64,000 nucleotides of DNA from Azospirillaceae bacterium (GTDB taxonomy: Bacteria; Pseudomonadota; Alphaproteobacteria; Azospirillales; Azospirillaceae): positions 1,364,001-1,428,000 of the forward strand of contig JAPWJW010000001.1 in the NCBI GenBank assembly GCA_028283825.1, given 5' to 3'. Made by a program: the position numbers and the translations under genes. Shown here piece after piece: positions 19,887 to 30,092 of the stretch (positions are counted from its first letter, which is position 1; every line of letters begins with the position of its first letter). Below the pieces are notes generated by a model, which saw nothing but the letters and a program-made list of their open reading frames with translations, had not been told where the DNA came from and ran no database searches.

Positions 19887-22800
19887 ATGAAGTCATCGCT
19901 GGCACCATCGCGGTCCGCTGAGAAGGCCGCAGAAAAGTCCACCGACTCCGGGCACACCCCGGAAAAGGCCGCGGCGCCGGCGAAGACCCCCAAAACGACA
20001 AGCGCCACCGCCACGCCGGGCACGGATGTGAAGGCCGCCGATGCCGCCACGCTGGCGGCCCTGGCCAAGTCCGGCGCCTTGCTGGCCTACCCCATCGCCA
20101 AATTCTCCGGCACCGCCGCCATCGACGCGCCGGCCCTGACCGCCGACCTGGTGACGCGGCTGGCGCGGTACACCGAACTGGCAGATGCCGATCCCTTCGC
20201 CAACCCCGTCTCCCTGCTGGCGCTGGACGTTTCCCGCCGCCTGCATGCCGGTGAGCTGGACCTGGCGGCGGTGGAACAGGCCATCCAGTTCTTGGGCGCC
20301 GAAGGTTTCCTGGCCCGCGCCCGCCGCCTGGGCGCCTATCTGGGGGAGGCTGATCCGGAGGCCAACGCCGCCCGCATCCGTACCCTGATCGAGGGGTTGG
20401 CCGTGGGGGCCGACGGCAAGGCGGCGCCGTTCGAGGCCTTCCGCGCCCAGGTCGAGAAAGAGATTTTCGGCATCGTCATCACCGCCCACCCGACCTTCAA
20501 CCTGACGGGTGAGCTGATGGACGCGCTGGCCCAATTGGCCACCGGGCGGGACCACGCCGGCGTGCCGCTGACCGCCGCCGCCCGCAAGGCCCTGATCACC
20601 GGCATGGCCGGGGTGGAACTGCGCCCGGGTGAGCTGTCGCTGGCCGATGAGCATCGCCTGTCGCTGGCGGCCATCACCAACATCCAGGCGGCACTGCGCA
20701 TCGTCTACGACATCGTGCTGTCGGTGGCGCGGGCCCATTATCCGGACCAGTGGGCGGAACTGACGCCCAAGCTGCTGACCGTGGCCAGCTGGGTGGGCTA
20801 CGACCTGGACGGGCGGTCGGACATCCGCTGGTCCGACACCCTGCACAAGCGCCTGGTGGTGCAGGTGGGGCAGTTGCGCCACTACCTGGCCGAGGTGCAG
20901 GCCATCCGCAAGGCCGCCCCGGCGCAGGAGGATCTGCGCAACACCCTGGACCTGCTGGAATCGCGCCTGGCCCTGGCCATCGCCCAGGTGACGGATGAGA
21001 TCGCCGCCTTCGGGAGTGAAGCCGCCCAGAAGGATATCGAGCATATCGCCCGGCGCATGCATGAGGGCCTGTCCCTGCGCCTGGTGGAGGCTGCACACGC
21101 CATCGAGCAGGTGGAGCGCGCCATCCGGCTGGCGTCCGCTGCCACCAAGGGCGCCAAGGGCGGGGACGACGTCATCCGCCGCCTGGCCATCCTGAAGGCG
21201 GAACTGGCCAACTATGGCCTGGGCCAAGCCCACACCCACGTGCGCATCAACGCCACCCAGTTGCACAACGCCGTTCGCAAGACCGTGGGCATGGAAACGG
21301 CGCCGGACGACCCGCGCTATCGCCAGTCCTACCTTAACGCGCTGACGGGCTTGCTGGATGAGGTGCGGCCGGCCCGCATCAACTTCGGCAGCATCATGGC
21401 GGAGCGCACTTCGGCCAAGCGGCTGTTCATGGTCGTGGCCCAGATGCTGAAGTACGCCGACGCGTCGGTGCCGGTGCGTTTCCTGATCGCGGAATCGGAA
21501 TCGGCCTTCACCGTGCTGACGGCGCTTTATTACGCCCGGCTGTTCGGCGTGGCCGACAAGGTGGACATCAGCCCCCTGTTCGAGACGGAAAAGGCGCTGG
21601 AGGTCGGCAGCCGGGTGATCGAACAACTGCTGGAGAACCCGCATTACCGGGAGTATGTGAAGCGTCGCGGCCGCCTGTGCATCCAGACCGGCTTCTCCGA
21701 CGCCGGCCGCTATCTGGGCCAGACCCCGGCGTCCGCCAGCATCGAGCGTCTACGCCTGCGCATCGCCCGCCTGTTCACCCGCCACCGCTTGGACGGCGTG
21801 CAACTGGTGATCTTCGACACCCACGGCGAATCCATCGGCCGCGGCGCCCATCCGGCGGGTTTCCCAGAGCGGCTGGGGTATGTCGCGACCCCCGCCACCC
21901 TGTCCTTCCTGGCCCACCAGAAGATCGCCTTCAAGCAGGAGGTCAGCTTCCAGGGGGGCGACGGCTATCTCTACTTCGTCACCCAGCCGGGCGCCCTGGC
22001 GGTGGTCACCCGCATCCTGGAGCACATGCTGGGGGCCAGGCACACCACCCTGGACGATGATCCGTTCTATGGCGACGCCGACTACATCCGCGAATTCTTC
22101 ACGACGGTGAAGCAGTTCCAGGTGTCGTTGGTGGACGACCCCAACTACGGCGCCTTGCTGTCGGCCCTGGGCACCAACCTGCTGTATCCGTCGGGCAGCC
22201 GGGCCATCAAGCGGCAGTATGACGGCACGGCGGATGATATCGACCAGACCCGCGCCTCACAGTTCCGCGCCATCCCGCACAACGCCATCCTGCAGCAGAT
22301 GGGCCTGCCCGCGAACACCATCAGCGGCGTGGGCGAGGCCATCGACAAGGATCCGGAGCATTTCGCCGAGCTCTACCGTGCCTCGCCGCGCTTCCGCCAA
22401 CTGCTGGGCATGGTGGAATACGGTGTCGCCATCGCCAGCCCGGATGCGCTGAAGGCCTATATCGACACCCTGGATCCGGCCTTCTGGCTGTTGCGCGCGG
22501 CCCACACCGCCGATCCCGCGCGGGTGGAGGAGATGCGGCGCCTGGCGGCCATGCTGGAGGACAACCCCCTGCACAGCCGCCTGATCCGTATCTTCCGCAA
22601 GCTCTACCGCGACTTCGACATCCTGGAGGAAGGGCTGGCGCGGGTGGAGCACCAGCCGCTGCCTGGGCAGGTGCCGCCGCCCGATGAGGCGCTGAGCAAT
22701 GGCTTGCTGGTGCTGCACGCGTTGCGCATCGCCCTGATCCAGGAGGTGTTCCTGCGGGCGACGCACGTTCCGCAATTCTCCAGCCAGCACAACATCACCC

Positions 22801-23051
22801 ACCGCCGGCTGATGAACCGCCTGCTGCAACTGGATGTGCCCTGGGCGCTGGACCTGCTGTCCCGCATCTTCCCCGTGACGGGCGACGCCGCCGGCGACGG
22901 CGACTTCGGCGAGACGGCGACCTACGTCAGCGACGACAGCCAGAACTACGGCCAGGAGAACGAGCGCATCTTCAAGCCGCTGGCCAACCTCTACGACCTG
23001 GTGCGCCGCGTCGGCAACGGCATCACCCAGCGCATCGGCTTCTTTGGGTAG
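19887..23051 (+). CDS. ppc: Phosphoenolpyruvate carboxylase
   Basis: Anaplerotic enzyme that adds bicarbonate to PEP to make oxaloacetate, 1054 aa, longer than the usual ~900. The first ~60 residues are Ala/Lys/Thr-rich and probably disordered. Key motifs: FGIVITAHPTFNLTGEL near residue 195 (catalytic His), HVRINATQLHNAVRK near 450, IAESESAFTVLTALYYARLF near 535, QTGFSDAGRYLGQTPASASI near 600 (active-site region, a variant of the classical GYSDS.KD) and FDTHGESIGRGAHPAGFPE near 640 (the glycine-rich loop with catalytic Arg). It belongs to the divergent branch seen in Azospirillum-like bacteria. The ribosome-binding site is weak. Confidence 0.92.
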   Translation: MKSSLAPSRSAEKAAEKSTDSGHTPEKAAAPAKTPKTTSATATPGTDVKAADAATLAALAKSGALLAYPIAKFSGTAAIDAPALTADLVTRLARYTELADADPFANPVSLLALDVSRRLHAGELDLAAVEQAIQFLGAEGFLARARRLGAYLGEADPEANAARIRTLIEGLAVGADGKAAPFEAFRAQVEKEIFGIVITAHPTFNLTGELMDALAQLATGRDHAGVPLTAAARKALITGMAGVELRPGELSLADEHRLSLAAITNIQAALRIVYDIVLSVARAHYPDQWAELTPKLLTVASWVGYDLDGRSDIRWSDTLHKRLVVQVGQLRHYLAEVQAIRKAAPAQEDLRNTLDLLESRLALAIAQVTDEIAAFGSEAAQKDIEHIARRMHEGLSLRLVEAAHAIEQVERAIRLASAATKGAKGGDDVIRRLAILKAELANYGLGQAHTHVRINATQLHNAVRKTVGMETAPDDPRYRQSYLNALTGLLDEVRPARINFGSIMAERTSAKRLFMVVAQMLKYADASVPVRFLIAESESAFTVLTALYYARLFGVADKVDISPLFETEKALEVGSRVIEQLLENPHYREYVKRRGRLCIQTGFSDAGRYLGQTPASASIERLRLRIARLFTRHRLDGVQLVIFDTHGESIGRGAHPAGFPERLGYVATPATLSFLAHQKIAFKQEVSFQGGDGYLYFVTQPGALAVVTRILEHMLGARHTTLDDDPFYGDADYIREFFTTVKQFQVSLVDDPNYGALLSALGTNLLYPSGSRAIKRQYDGTADDIDQTRASQFRAIPHNAILQQMGLPANTISGVGEAIDKDPEHFAELYRASPRFRQLLGMVEYGVAIASPDALKAYIDTLDPAFWLLRAAHTADPARVEEMRRLAAMLEDNPLHSRLIRIFRKLYRDFDILEEGLARVEHQPLPGQVPPPDEALSNGLLVLHALRIALIQEVFLRATHVPQFSSQHNITHRRLMNRLLQLDVPWALDLLSRIFPVTGDAAGDGDFGETATYVSDDSQNYGQENERIFKPLANLYDLVRRVGNGITQRIGFFG

Positions 23052-23133
23052 GGATGAGGGCGTACGCCGTCGGCGTTGACCGCCGGCGGCGTGCCCATCA
23101 TATAATGATCAGACCACGTTAGCGGAGGGCGGT

Positions 23134-23397
23134 ATGGGACACGTGCCGTTCAAGGATTTCCAGGCGGATCTCGCTGCCAACATCGACCAGGTGCGGGCCG
23201 GTGGGGGGCCGCTGGTCGTCGCCATGGATGATCACCGCGACGTCGTCCTGATGCAGGAGGTGGAGTACCGCAGCATCATGGAAACCCTGCATCTGCTGGG
23301 CAATCCCGCCAATGCCGCGCGGCTGCATCAGGCCATCGCCGCTGTGGAGGCTGGGGACACGGTCGATTTCGATCAGGCGATCGCCAGCCGGAAATGA
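23134..23397 (+). CDS. YefM/Phd-family antitoxin
   Basis: 87-aa antitoxin with the Phd/YefM fold: FKDFQADLAANIDQVRAGGG, then VVAMDDHRDVVLMQEVEYRS, and a helical end METLHLLGNPANAARLHQAI, the segment that wraps the toxin. GCGGAGG precedes the ATG. It overlaps the toxin gene by four bases (ATGA). It likely represses its own operon together with the toxin. Confidence 0.92.
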   Translation: MGHVPFKDFQADLAANIDQVRAGGGPLVVAMDDHRDVVLMQEVEYRSIMETLHLLGNPANAARLHQAIAAVEAGDTVDFDQAIASRK

Positions 23398-23663
23398 ACG
23401 TCGAGTTCGCGCCGCAAGCCTGGCAGGACTTTGTCCATTGGCAAGAGGCAGATCCCAAGGTTGTTCAGAAGATCATCGAACTGATTGAGCAGGTGCGGCG
23501 CACGCCTTTCACCGGCCTGGGCAAGCCCGAGCCTTTGAAAGGGCCGCTGAAAGGGTATTGGTCCCGACGCATCACATCGGAACACAGGCTGGTCTATGGC
23601 GTGGTTGGCACCGGGGATGCCCAGAAGGTTCGCGTCCTGCAATGCCGTTGGCACTATGAGTAA
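23394..23663 (+). CDS. Txe/YoeB-family toxin
   Basis: 89-aa mRNA-cleaving toxin of the RelE superfamily, YoeB branch. It shows WQDFVHWQEADPKVVQKIIE, the PEPLKGPLKGYWSRRITSEH core and the end HRLVYGVV...QCRWHYE; the catalytic Glu, Arg and C-terminal His-Tyr of YoeB are all in place, so it looks intact. YoeB cuts mRNA in the ribosomal A site. It is translationally coupled to the antitoxin gene. Confidence 0.93.
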   Translation: MNVEFAPQAWQDFVHWQEADPKVVQKIIELIEQVRRTPFTGLGKPEPLKGPLKGYWSRRITSEHRLVYGVVGTGDAQKVRVLQCRWHYE

Positions 23664-23679
23664 GGGTGCCCGACGCGCA

Positions 23680-24363
23680 CTACAGCTCTGCCCAATAGCG
23701 AATCAGGTTGTGATAAATATTCGTCAGTTTCCGCACCTCGGGATCGTTGCGCCCAAGGCGTGTGACCAGTTCCTGAAGGGCGTTGTCCATATCGAAGGTC
23801 AGGCGCCGCGCCAGCGGGTCCTTGATCATGCTTTGCAGCCAGAAGAATGACGCGACGCGGGCGCCGCGCGTCACCGGCGTGACGCTGTGCAGGCTGGTCG
23901 ACGGATAAAGCACGGCGTGCCCCGCCGGCAGCTTGACCCGGTGGGACCCGTAGTAATCCTCGACGATCAGCTCACCGCCGTCATACTCGTCCGGTTCCGA
24001 CAGGAACAGGGTGACCGACAGGTCGGTGCGGATGCGCAGGCCGGTCAGGTGGTCGCCCCGGATGCAATTGTCCACATGCTCCCCGAAGAACTGCCCCGGC
24101 CCGTACCGGTTGAACAGGGGCGGGAAGATGTGCAGGGGTACGGCCGCGGAAATGAACAGCAGATTGGAGGTGAGCGCGCGGATCACGCGCTCACCCAGTT
24201 TGCGGGCCACCTGCCCATCGGGGGGCAGTTGCTCGTTCTTCTTCACTTCGGCTGATTGCGCACCGGCGGTGGAGCGGCCGTCCTCCCAGCCGCTGGCGTC
24301 CATGATGTGGCGGAAGTCCGCCACATCCTGCTTGCTCAGAACATCCGGTATGCAGATCAGCAT
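23680..24363 (-). CDS. PKHD-type Fe(II)/2-oxoglutarate hydroxylase (PiuC/YbiX family)
   Basis: Dioxygenase of 227 aa. It starts [20 protein letters not shown] and has [20 protein letters not shown], the iron-binding [13 protein letters not shown] (His and Asp), [20 protein letters not shown], and [20 protein letters not shown] (second His and the 2-oxoglutarate Arg). These proteins are usually encoded beside TonB receptors, as here, where it starts 11 bases after the receptor stop with a GAGGG ribosome-binding site. It may modify a siderophore or support iron release; the substrate is unknown. Confidence 0.92.
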   Translation of the reverse strand: MLICIPDVLSKQDVADFRHIMDASGWEDGRSTAGAQSAEVKKNEQLPPDGQVARKLGERVIRALTSNLLFISAAVPLHIFPPLFNRYGPGQFFGEHVDNCIRGDHLTGLRIRTDLSVTLFLSEPDEYDGGELIVEDYYGSHRVKLPAGHAVLYPSTSLHSVTPVTRGARVASFFWLQSMIKDPLARRLTFDMDNALQELVTRLGRNDPEVRKLTNIYHNLIRYWAEL

Positions 24364-24374
24364 TTGGGGAACCC

Positions 24375-26969
24375 TCAGAACTTGATCGACGCGGTCAGGG
24401 AGACGCTGCGGCCCGGCGCGATCTCGATGAAGGGCTGGGCGCTTTGGTAGAAGGCGTCATAGTAGGTCTTGTCGAAGATGTTCTGCACATAGAGCTTCAT
24501 GCTCAGATGTTCATTGATCTTCGTTTCGGCGAAGGCGTCGAAGCGCCAATGGGCCGGCAGGATGGTGGGGTTGGGCGGGTTGGGATAGGCCACGCCGCCG
24601 TTGGCCGCCAGCAGCGAGCCGCCCCTGATTTCCGATGTGTAGATGGACTGGCCGCCCAGTTCCAGCCAATCGGTCACCTGGTACTTGCTCAACATGTTGA
24701 AGGATTCGTTGGCGATGTTGGCAAGTCCCAGCCCGACGTTGGTGGGAACGATGGAATGGGTGATGTCGGTCTTCATGACCACCAGGCCACCCATGACGCT
24801 CCATTTGTCGGTGATGTTGCCCGCCGCCTCGAAGTCCAGCCCCTGGACGCGGTAGGAGGCACCGGCGACGATCTGCCCGCTGGTGTAGCCCGGCAGGTTG
24901 GCGGGTGCCGTCTCCCGTGCGTTCGACACGTCGGTCTCGAAGGCCGCGGCGCTGGCCAGCAGGTGGCGGTCGAACAGTTCCCACTTGGTGCCGACCTCAT
25001 AGGACTGGCTGCGCTGCGGTCCATAGATCTGCGTGGCGTTCTGGGTCGCGGCGAAGCCGCCATAGGAACTGGACGTCGCGTCCAGTTCGTCACCCACGGG
25101 ATTGGCCGCCGTGGCGTAGGCGAAGTACACGCTGGCGATGTCCATCGGCTTGACGACGATGCCGGCGTTATAGCTGGTGATGCCGGAATCGTCGGTCCGG
25201 GAACTGGTGTTGTTGGACGCCTTGATGTTGTAGTCGTCGTACCGGATGCCGCCGTTCACGATGATGAAGTCGTGGTAATTGGCGGTGTCCATCAAGTAAC
25301 CGGCATTGGTGTCCACATTGTATTTCAATGGGTTGCCGGTCAGCTTGGCCGTTCCTGCGCCATACAGGTAATGGGTGGGGTTGTAGGCGCTGACGATGGG
25401 CGCGCCGCTGGAGGTGAAGGCCACGGGGCCGGTGGTCAGTTCGGAGGTGAAGCCGGTGTAGCTGTCGATGCTGATCTTCTCGTTGGAGAATTCGCCGCCG
25501 GCGACCAGCGTGTGCTTCAGCGGCCCCGTGTCGAACTTGACCGTCGCCTGCGGCTGGTCGGCCAGGACGTCCGCCGTCTCGTACCGGCTTTGCGCGTTGA
25601 GCTGCACGTAGCCGGAGAAATGGGTGGCGTTTGAGGAATAGGGGGCCGTCACGCCGGTGGCGCTGGGGTTCTCAGGAATCGTGCCGATGTAGTCCAGCAG
25701 GGAATGGCTGCCCCGGAACTTGTTCTCAAGCGTCAGCCAGTCGTTGACGTCCCATTCCGCGTTCAGGGTGCCCATGTCCTGGGTGGAATTGGTGAAGTCG
25801 CGGTTGACGATGCCGTAATAGGTATCGCGGGAAATGCCATCCTCGGTGGCCGGGCGGTGTGTCGCCTGGTCGTACGGCACACCGAAATCGGGCAGGCCCC
25901 AGAGGCGGGTGTGCGAATAGTCGGCGTTCACCGTGAAATTGTCGGTGGGCTTCAGCGTCACCGCCCCGGCGACGCCCCAGCGGTTGTCGGTGGTGTAGTC
26001 GCGGCCGGCGACGTCGGAATACTGGATCATGCCGTTCAGGCGGACATCCACCATCGGGCTGATCGCCTGATTGACGTCGAAGGTCCCGCGCTTCTCCGCA
26101 TCGCTGAAGCCGCCCGTACCTTCGGCCTTGTAGAAGTCGGTGTCCTGCGCCGCCTTGGTCACGATGTTGATGGCGCCGCCGGTGGTGCCGCGGCCGGCGA
26201 AGGAGGAGGCGGGACCGCGCAATATCTCGACCTGTTCGGTGTTGAAGTTCTCGCGGATGCTGACGCCCGGGTCACGGACGCCATCGACGAAGATGTCGTT
26301 GCGGGCATCGAAGCCCCGGATGAAGAAGCGGTCGCCGAACGCGTTGCCGCCTTCGCCGGAGCCCAAGGTGACACCGGCCGTTGAACGCCCGATTTCCCGC
26401 AGCGTCGTCGCCTCCTTGTCCTCCAGCACCTCCTTGGTCAGCACGGTCACGGTGCGCGGCGTGTCGAGCACGGGTTCGGTGAACTTGGAAGAGGACAGGC
26501 GGTCCACCTTGTAGGGCGCGCTGGGGTCGGCATAGGGGTTGGCATCGGGCGCGCCGCCCTGGCTCTCGATACGGACGGCACCCAGCTGAAGGGCCTTGCC
26601 GCTACCCGCCTGCGGTGCTGCCGCCTGAACCGTGAAGGTGCCGGTGCTGCCGACGCCGTAGGTGAGCCCGGTTCCGGCCAGAAGCCGTTGCAGCGCCGTC
26701 GCCGGCGCCATGCGGCCCTGCGCCCCCGGCGTCGATATGTTCTTCACCAGGTCGCCATCGGTCGAGACCTGGATGCCGGATTGCTGGCCGAACAGGGCCA
26801 GGGCCGTGCTCAGCGACTGTGCCGGGATATTGAAATCCCGTTCAGCGGCCTGTGCCGTGGTCGGCGATGCCTGGGCATGCGCCGAGGATGTGGCCATGAT
26901 GTCCGCCAGCGCCGTCGTCATCATCAGGCTGGCGCCTAGCCGCCGCGCCCATTTGCCCCCGCTCGTCAT
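24375..26969 (-). CDS. TonB-dependent siderophore receptor with signalling (STN) domain
   Basis: Outer-membrane receptor of 864 aa from ATG 26969 (the upstream in-frame start at 27047 would precede the signal peptide). Order: signal peptide ending [10 protein letters not shown] domain ~45-120 ([20 protein letters not shown] and [20 protein letters not shown]); TonB box/plug from ~150 ([20 protein letters not shown], then [19 protein letters not shown] and [20 protein letters not shown]); then a 22-strand barrel ending [18 protein letters not shown]. The STN domain contacts FecR, so binding of the ferric siderophore should induce this operon through the sigma factor upstream. Resembles Fiu/FpvA-type catecholate or hydroxamate receptors. 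Confidence 0.94.
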   Translation of the reverse strand: MTSGGKWARRLGASLMMTTALADIMATSSAHAQASPTTAQAAERDFNIPAQSLSTALALFGQQSGIQVSTDGDLVKNISTPGAQGRMAPATALQRLLAGTGLTYGVGSTGTFTVQAAAPQAGSGKALQLGAVRIESQGGAPDANPYADPSAPYKVDRLSSSKFTEPVLDTPRTVTVLTKEVLEDKEATTLREIGRSTAGVTLGSGEGGNAFGDRFFIRGFDARNDIFVDGVRDPGVSIRENFNTEQVEILRGPASSFAGRGTTGGAINIVTKAAQDTDFYKAEGTGGFSDAEKRGTFDVNQAISPMVDVRLNGMIQYSDVAGRDYTTDNRWGVAGAVTLKPTDNFTVNADYSHTRLWGLPDFGVPYDQATHRPATEDGISRDTYYGIVNRDFTNSTQDMGTLNAEWDVNDWLTLENKFRGSHSLLDYIGTIPENPSATGVTAPYSSNATHFSGYVQLNAQSRYETADVLADQPQATVKFDTGPLKHTLVAGGEFSNEKISIDSYTGFTSELTTGPVAFTSSGAPIVSAYNPTHYLYGAGTAKLTGNPLKYNVDTNAGYLMDTANYHDFIIVNGGIRYDDYNIKASNNTSSRTDDSGITSYNAGIVVKPMDIASVYFAYATAANPVGDELDATSSSYGGFAATQNATQIYGPQRSQSYEVGTKWELFDRHLLASAAAFETDVSNARETAPANLPGYTSGQIVAGASYRVQGLDFEAAGNITDKWSVMGGLVVMKTDITHSIVPTNVGLGLANIANESFNMLSKYQVTDWLELGGQSIYTSEIRGGSLLAANGGVAYPNPPNPTILPAHWRFDAFAETKINEHLSMKLYVQNIFDKTYYDAFYQSAQPFIEIAPGRSVSLTASIKF

Positions 26970-27038
26970 CTTCAATCCCTTCGTTGGTGCGTTATCCAGC
27001 GGGGCGGCGGACGGGTTGTTTCCCGTCGCACACGTATA

Positions 27039-27055
27039 CGAATGCAACGCATTCG
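27039..27055. promoter_or_regulatory. Palindrome upstream of the TonB receptor gene
   Basis: CGAATGCAACGCATTCG, a perfect 7-bp inverted repeat with a 3-bp centre, about 70 bases upstream of the receptor start codon. The position suits an iron-responsive repressor site, but it does not clearly match the classical Fur or Irr consensus that I know. Confidence 0.4.
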
Positions 27056-27189
27056 CGGGCCCCTATTGACGCAACGACGGTGAAAGCGGGGTTTCTAACA
27101 AAATCTTCAAATATAACGATTTCTTTAATAAAGCATTGGTCGGGGAATTCATGCCGGCGGCCTTTGACCTTGAGCGGTCAAAGGCCCTC

Positions 27190-28179
27190 TCAGTTGCCGG
27201 AGACCAGCAAAAGCCAGGGCGTGATTTGGTGGACGGTCGCGCCATGTGCCTGGGCGACACCGCGCAACGCGTCGATGGGATCGGCCAGGTTATAGACGCC
27301 TGTGACCGGCCGGCCCGCCAGGTGCTGGTTCGTCAGCAGGATGGTGCCGCGATAATAGGGGCGGATCTGGTCCACGATCTCCCGCATCGGCTGGTCCTGG
27401 GCGATGATCTGGCCCTGGCGCCAGGCGGCCACCTGCGTCGGCGGCGCCGTTTCGCGTTGCGCGCTGCCAGGGGTGATGCGCAGCGATTGGCCCGCCGTGA
27501 GCGTTTCGGAAACCTGGCCCGTGGTTGCGGCGTCATCGACGCGGACGCTGCCTTGCCGCACGGCGATCGTGGCGCCGGCGGCGGTGCGGCGAATGTCGAA
27601 GGCGGTACCAATGTCGATCGCCTCGACGCCGCCGACCGTGACGCGGAACGGGCGGTCGGGGTTGTGATTGACGGTGAAGAAGGCCTCCCCGGCCAGCAAG
27701 TCGACCCGCCGTTCCCCCATGCCATAGGTGACCGAAATGGCGCTTTCCGGTGCCAGGGCGACTGAACTGCCATCCGCTAGGGTGATCGTGCGCGTCTGCC
27801 CGGTGCCGGTGATGTAGTCAGCCCGAAGGTGGAGCATCGCCGTCGGGCCGGCCAGGAAGGCAAGGCAGGCGGCGGCGGCCAGGGCGATGCCGGCCTGCCA
27901 GGCTTTCGGAGGCGGACGCGGACGTCGGGTCGGCGGTGTCGCGCGCATCGCCGCGACGAAGGGCGCCCACCGGTCGTCATGGGAGGGCGGCACGGTGGAG
28001 AGCATGTGGGAGGTGCGCTGGGTTGTGGCCCAAGCGGCCGCGTGGGCCGGCGAGGCCGCCAGCCAGGCCTCGAACCGGCGGCGCAAGGCGGGATTGTCGG
28101 GATCGTCCTGCAACCGGATCAGCCAGTCCGTCGCCGCCTGCGACGCGTCGATTGGTGCTGTCCCCGATCCTGCGATCAT
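27190..28179 (-). CDS. FecR-family anti-sigma/transducer protein
   Basis: 329-aa inner-membrane regulator. The N-terminal cytoplasmic part (QAATDWLIRLQDDPDNPALR, RRFEAWLAASPAHAAAW) is the FecR anti-sigma segment. One transmembrane helix follows near residue 90 (AGIALAAAACLAFLAGPTAM). The periplasmic FecR domain has RTITLADGSSVALAPESAIS, ERRVDLLAGEAFFTV and FDIRRTAAGATIAVRQGSVR, and the end (GVYNLADPIDALRGVAQAHG) resembles the region that meets the receptor's STN domain. It sits between the sigma-factor and receptor genes on the same strand. Confidence 0.93.
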   Translation of the reverse strand: MIAGSGTAPIDASQAATDWLIRLQDDPDNPALRRRFEAWLAASPAHAAAWATTQRTSHMLSTVPPSHDDRWAPFVAAMRATPPTRRPRPPPKAWQAGIALAAAACLAFLAGPTAMLHLRADYITGTGQTRTITLADGSSVALAPESAISVTYGMGERRVDLLAGEAFFTVNHNPDRPFRVTVGGVEAIDIGTAFDIRRTAAGATIAVRQGSVRVDDAATTGQVSETLTAGQSLRITPGSAQRETAPPTQVAAWRQGQIIAQDQPMREIVDQIRPYYRGTILLTNQHLAGRPVTGVYNLADPIDALRGVAQAHGATVHQITPWLLLVSGN

Positions 28180-28320
28180 GCCTTTTCTTCGGTCCGCGGT
28201 GGTGTGGGGTCAAGTTGATCGCGGCGCGCCCGCATTTGGCCCCTATTCATTAAACGTATCCGGTTTGCTGTTTTCTAAGCCGGTTTCACGTTCTTGGGGA
28301 AGGAAATCGGCGACTCGCCC

Positions 28321-28827
28321 CTATCGCCGGCCCAGGCGCCGTTTGCAGTGCTGGACGCCGTTGGACACCAGGACATGCGCCATGGGCAGGGAGATGCCGA
28401 GGAAGGCCGCGATTTCCTTCAGGGTGCATTCGCCGAAGCGGTGCATTTCCAGGGCGATGCGGGTGCGCTCCGGCAGTTCCGCCATCGCCGCCTTCAGCAG
28501 GTCGAATTCGTCCTTGTGCAGGGCGACGGCTTCCGGGGATGGAAAATCGTCGGGGGAGATCTCGGCGGCGGCATCCAGGCTGCCGTCGCCCAGGATTTCG
28601 TGTTCACGCCGCATCCGCCGACGGCCGTCGAACGCCAGATTGCGCACGATGCGGTAGAGGTAGCCCAGCGGTTCGTCGAGGAAACTGCCGTGGGATGCCT
28701 TGTCGAAACGCAGCCAGGCCTCCTGGACCAAGTCTTCGGCATGGGCGCGGTTGCCCACGATCCCGCTGGCGTAATCGACCAGGGCGCCGCGGTTGTCCAT
28801 GAACAGGCTGACGGGGTTTCGACGCAA
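28321..28827 (-). CDS. FecI-type ECF sigma factor
   Basis: Sigma-70 family factor of about 168 aa. Region 2 is GALVDYASGIVGNRAHAEDL with VQEAWLRF; region 4 is LPERTRIALEMHRFGECTLK with EIAAFLGISLPMAHVLVSNG, the helix-turn-helix. FecI-like factors direct RNA polymerase to the linked receptor operon. I chose TTG 28827, which has GGAAG seven bases upstream and keeps the usual few residues before region 2; ATG 28800 is the alternative. Upstream in-frame codons to 28911 give a basic low-complexity stretch and are not used. Confidence 0.9.
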   Translation of the reverse strand: MRRNPVSLFMDNRGALVDYASGIVGNRAHAEDLVQEAWLRFDKASHGSFLDEPLGYLYRIVRNLAFDGRRRMRREHEILGDGSLDAAAEISPDDFPSPEAVALHKDEFDLLKAAMAELPERTRIALEMHRFGECTLKEIAAFLGISLPMAHVLVSNGVQHCKRRLGRR

Positions 28828-29060
28828 AGCCAGGCTTCCAACGCGAGTGCGACTGCCGCTTATCCTGCGACCTCGCCGAGGGGAACGCGCAGTAAGGCGA
28901 ACGAATGCCAAAGTGCGAACAATTCTTAATTTTTCTTACTGATATTCGTATTGACGCGCAACCTTTCTGTGCCGCGTCAACTTGACCACACAGGTGGAGG
29001 CGAATGAGCCGGCCCGGATGGGCCGACTCATGGCTTACCCTGACCGCGCCGCGGCCCGGC

Positions 29061-30092
29061 TTAACCCTGGCCGGGCGGGTTGTGCACCAGGACGCCGTAC
29101 CAGCCCAGCCCGCGATAGGTCTCATACCCCGGCGTGCGGGCGAAGCCGATCAGGCGGCCGTGGCGGTCGATGTAATGGCCCATGGGCTGGTCGCGGTTGG
29201 CCAGATGGAAGTTTTCCGTCAGTTCACCCCGGCCATCGCTGGACGCGATGATGCGGCCGGCGGCGTCCAGCAGCAGGCAGCGGGTATTGGCCCGTTCCGA
29301 GGTTTCCAGCCGCACGCCGGTGACCACCGCGTGGGCCTGCGGCGCCCAGTCGAAGAAGATGCCCAAGGCACCCAGCACCTCGCCATCCTGCGTGCCGTCC
29401 CGGCGCACAGCGGTGGAGTACGTGGCCACCGTCCGGTTCTCAAGCATAGGTTTCTGGCTGACATCCTCCACCGCGAAGTCGCCGCCGTCGCGGGTGCGCA
29501 GCGCGTCGATGAACCAGGGCTCGTTGGCGACGTTGGTGCCGATGGCATGGGGGAAGCGATCAGGGCGGCCGGTTGCAATGACGCGGCCGGTGCGGTCGGC
29601 CACCCACAGGTCCAGGTAGACGGTATAGCTCTGCAGGATGACGTTCAGCCGTTCGCCCGCATGGCGGTTGGCGTCGGGGGAGGGGGCCTGCAGGCAATTG
29701 ACCACGGCGCTGTCGGTGGCCCACCAGCGCACATCGCACGACCGCTCATAAAGGTTGCGGTCGATGATATCGATGCTGTTCAGCGCCAGGTCGGCCAGGC
29801 GCTGGCCCCGGAAGCGGATCATCAAATCCTCGCCCACCGTGGTCATGCGATCGACCAGTTGCCCGATCTCGTTCCGCAATTCCCCCGCCACGACGCTGAC
29901 GCGCTGGGAGATGGAATTGACCTCGTTGGCGACGACGGCGAAGCCGCGGCCGGCGTCGCCGGCGCGCCCGGCCTCGATCAGGGCGTTGAAGGCCAGCATC
30001 TTGGTGGTGCGGTTGATGTCCTCAATCACGGACACCTTCTGGCTGGCCACGTCCAGGACGTTCTTCGTCAGGTCGATCAGGCTGTTGTCCAT
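29061..30092 (-). CDS. Soluble chemoreceptor-like protein: MCP signalling segment followed by a Cache-like sensor domain
   Basis: 343 aa from ATG 30092, which has a GGGGGAG ribosome-binding site. The first ~100 residues contain a methyl-accepting chemotaxis signalling hairpin ([40 protein letters not shown]). Residues ~130-330 look like a PAS-like Cache sensor: [60 protein letters not shown] and [20 protein letters not shown]. No signal peptide or transmembrane segment is visible, and the domain order is the reverse of ordinary chemoreceptors. It may signal through CheA/CheW from the cytoplasm. No chemotaxis genes adjoin it. Confidence 0.82.
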   Translation of the reverse strand: MDNSLIDLTKNVLDVASQKVSVIEDINRTTKMLAFNALIEAGRAGDAGRGFAVVANEVNSISQRVSVVAGELRNEIGQLVDRMTTVGEDLMIRFRGQRLADLALNSIDIIDRNLYERSCDVRWWATDSAVVNCLQAPSPDANRHAGERLNVILQSYTVYLDLWVADRTGRVIATGRPDRFPHAIGTNVANEPWFIDALRTRDGGDFAVEDVSQKPMLENRTVATYSTAVRRDGTQDGEVLGALGIFFDWAPQAHAVVTGVRLETSERANTRCLLLDAAGRIIASSDGRGELTENFHLANRDQPMGHYIDRHGRLIGFARTPGYETYRGLGWYGVLVHNPPGQG

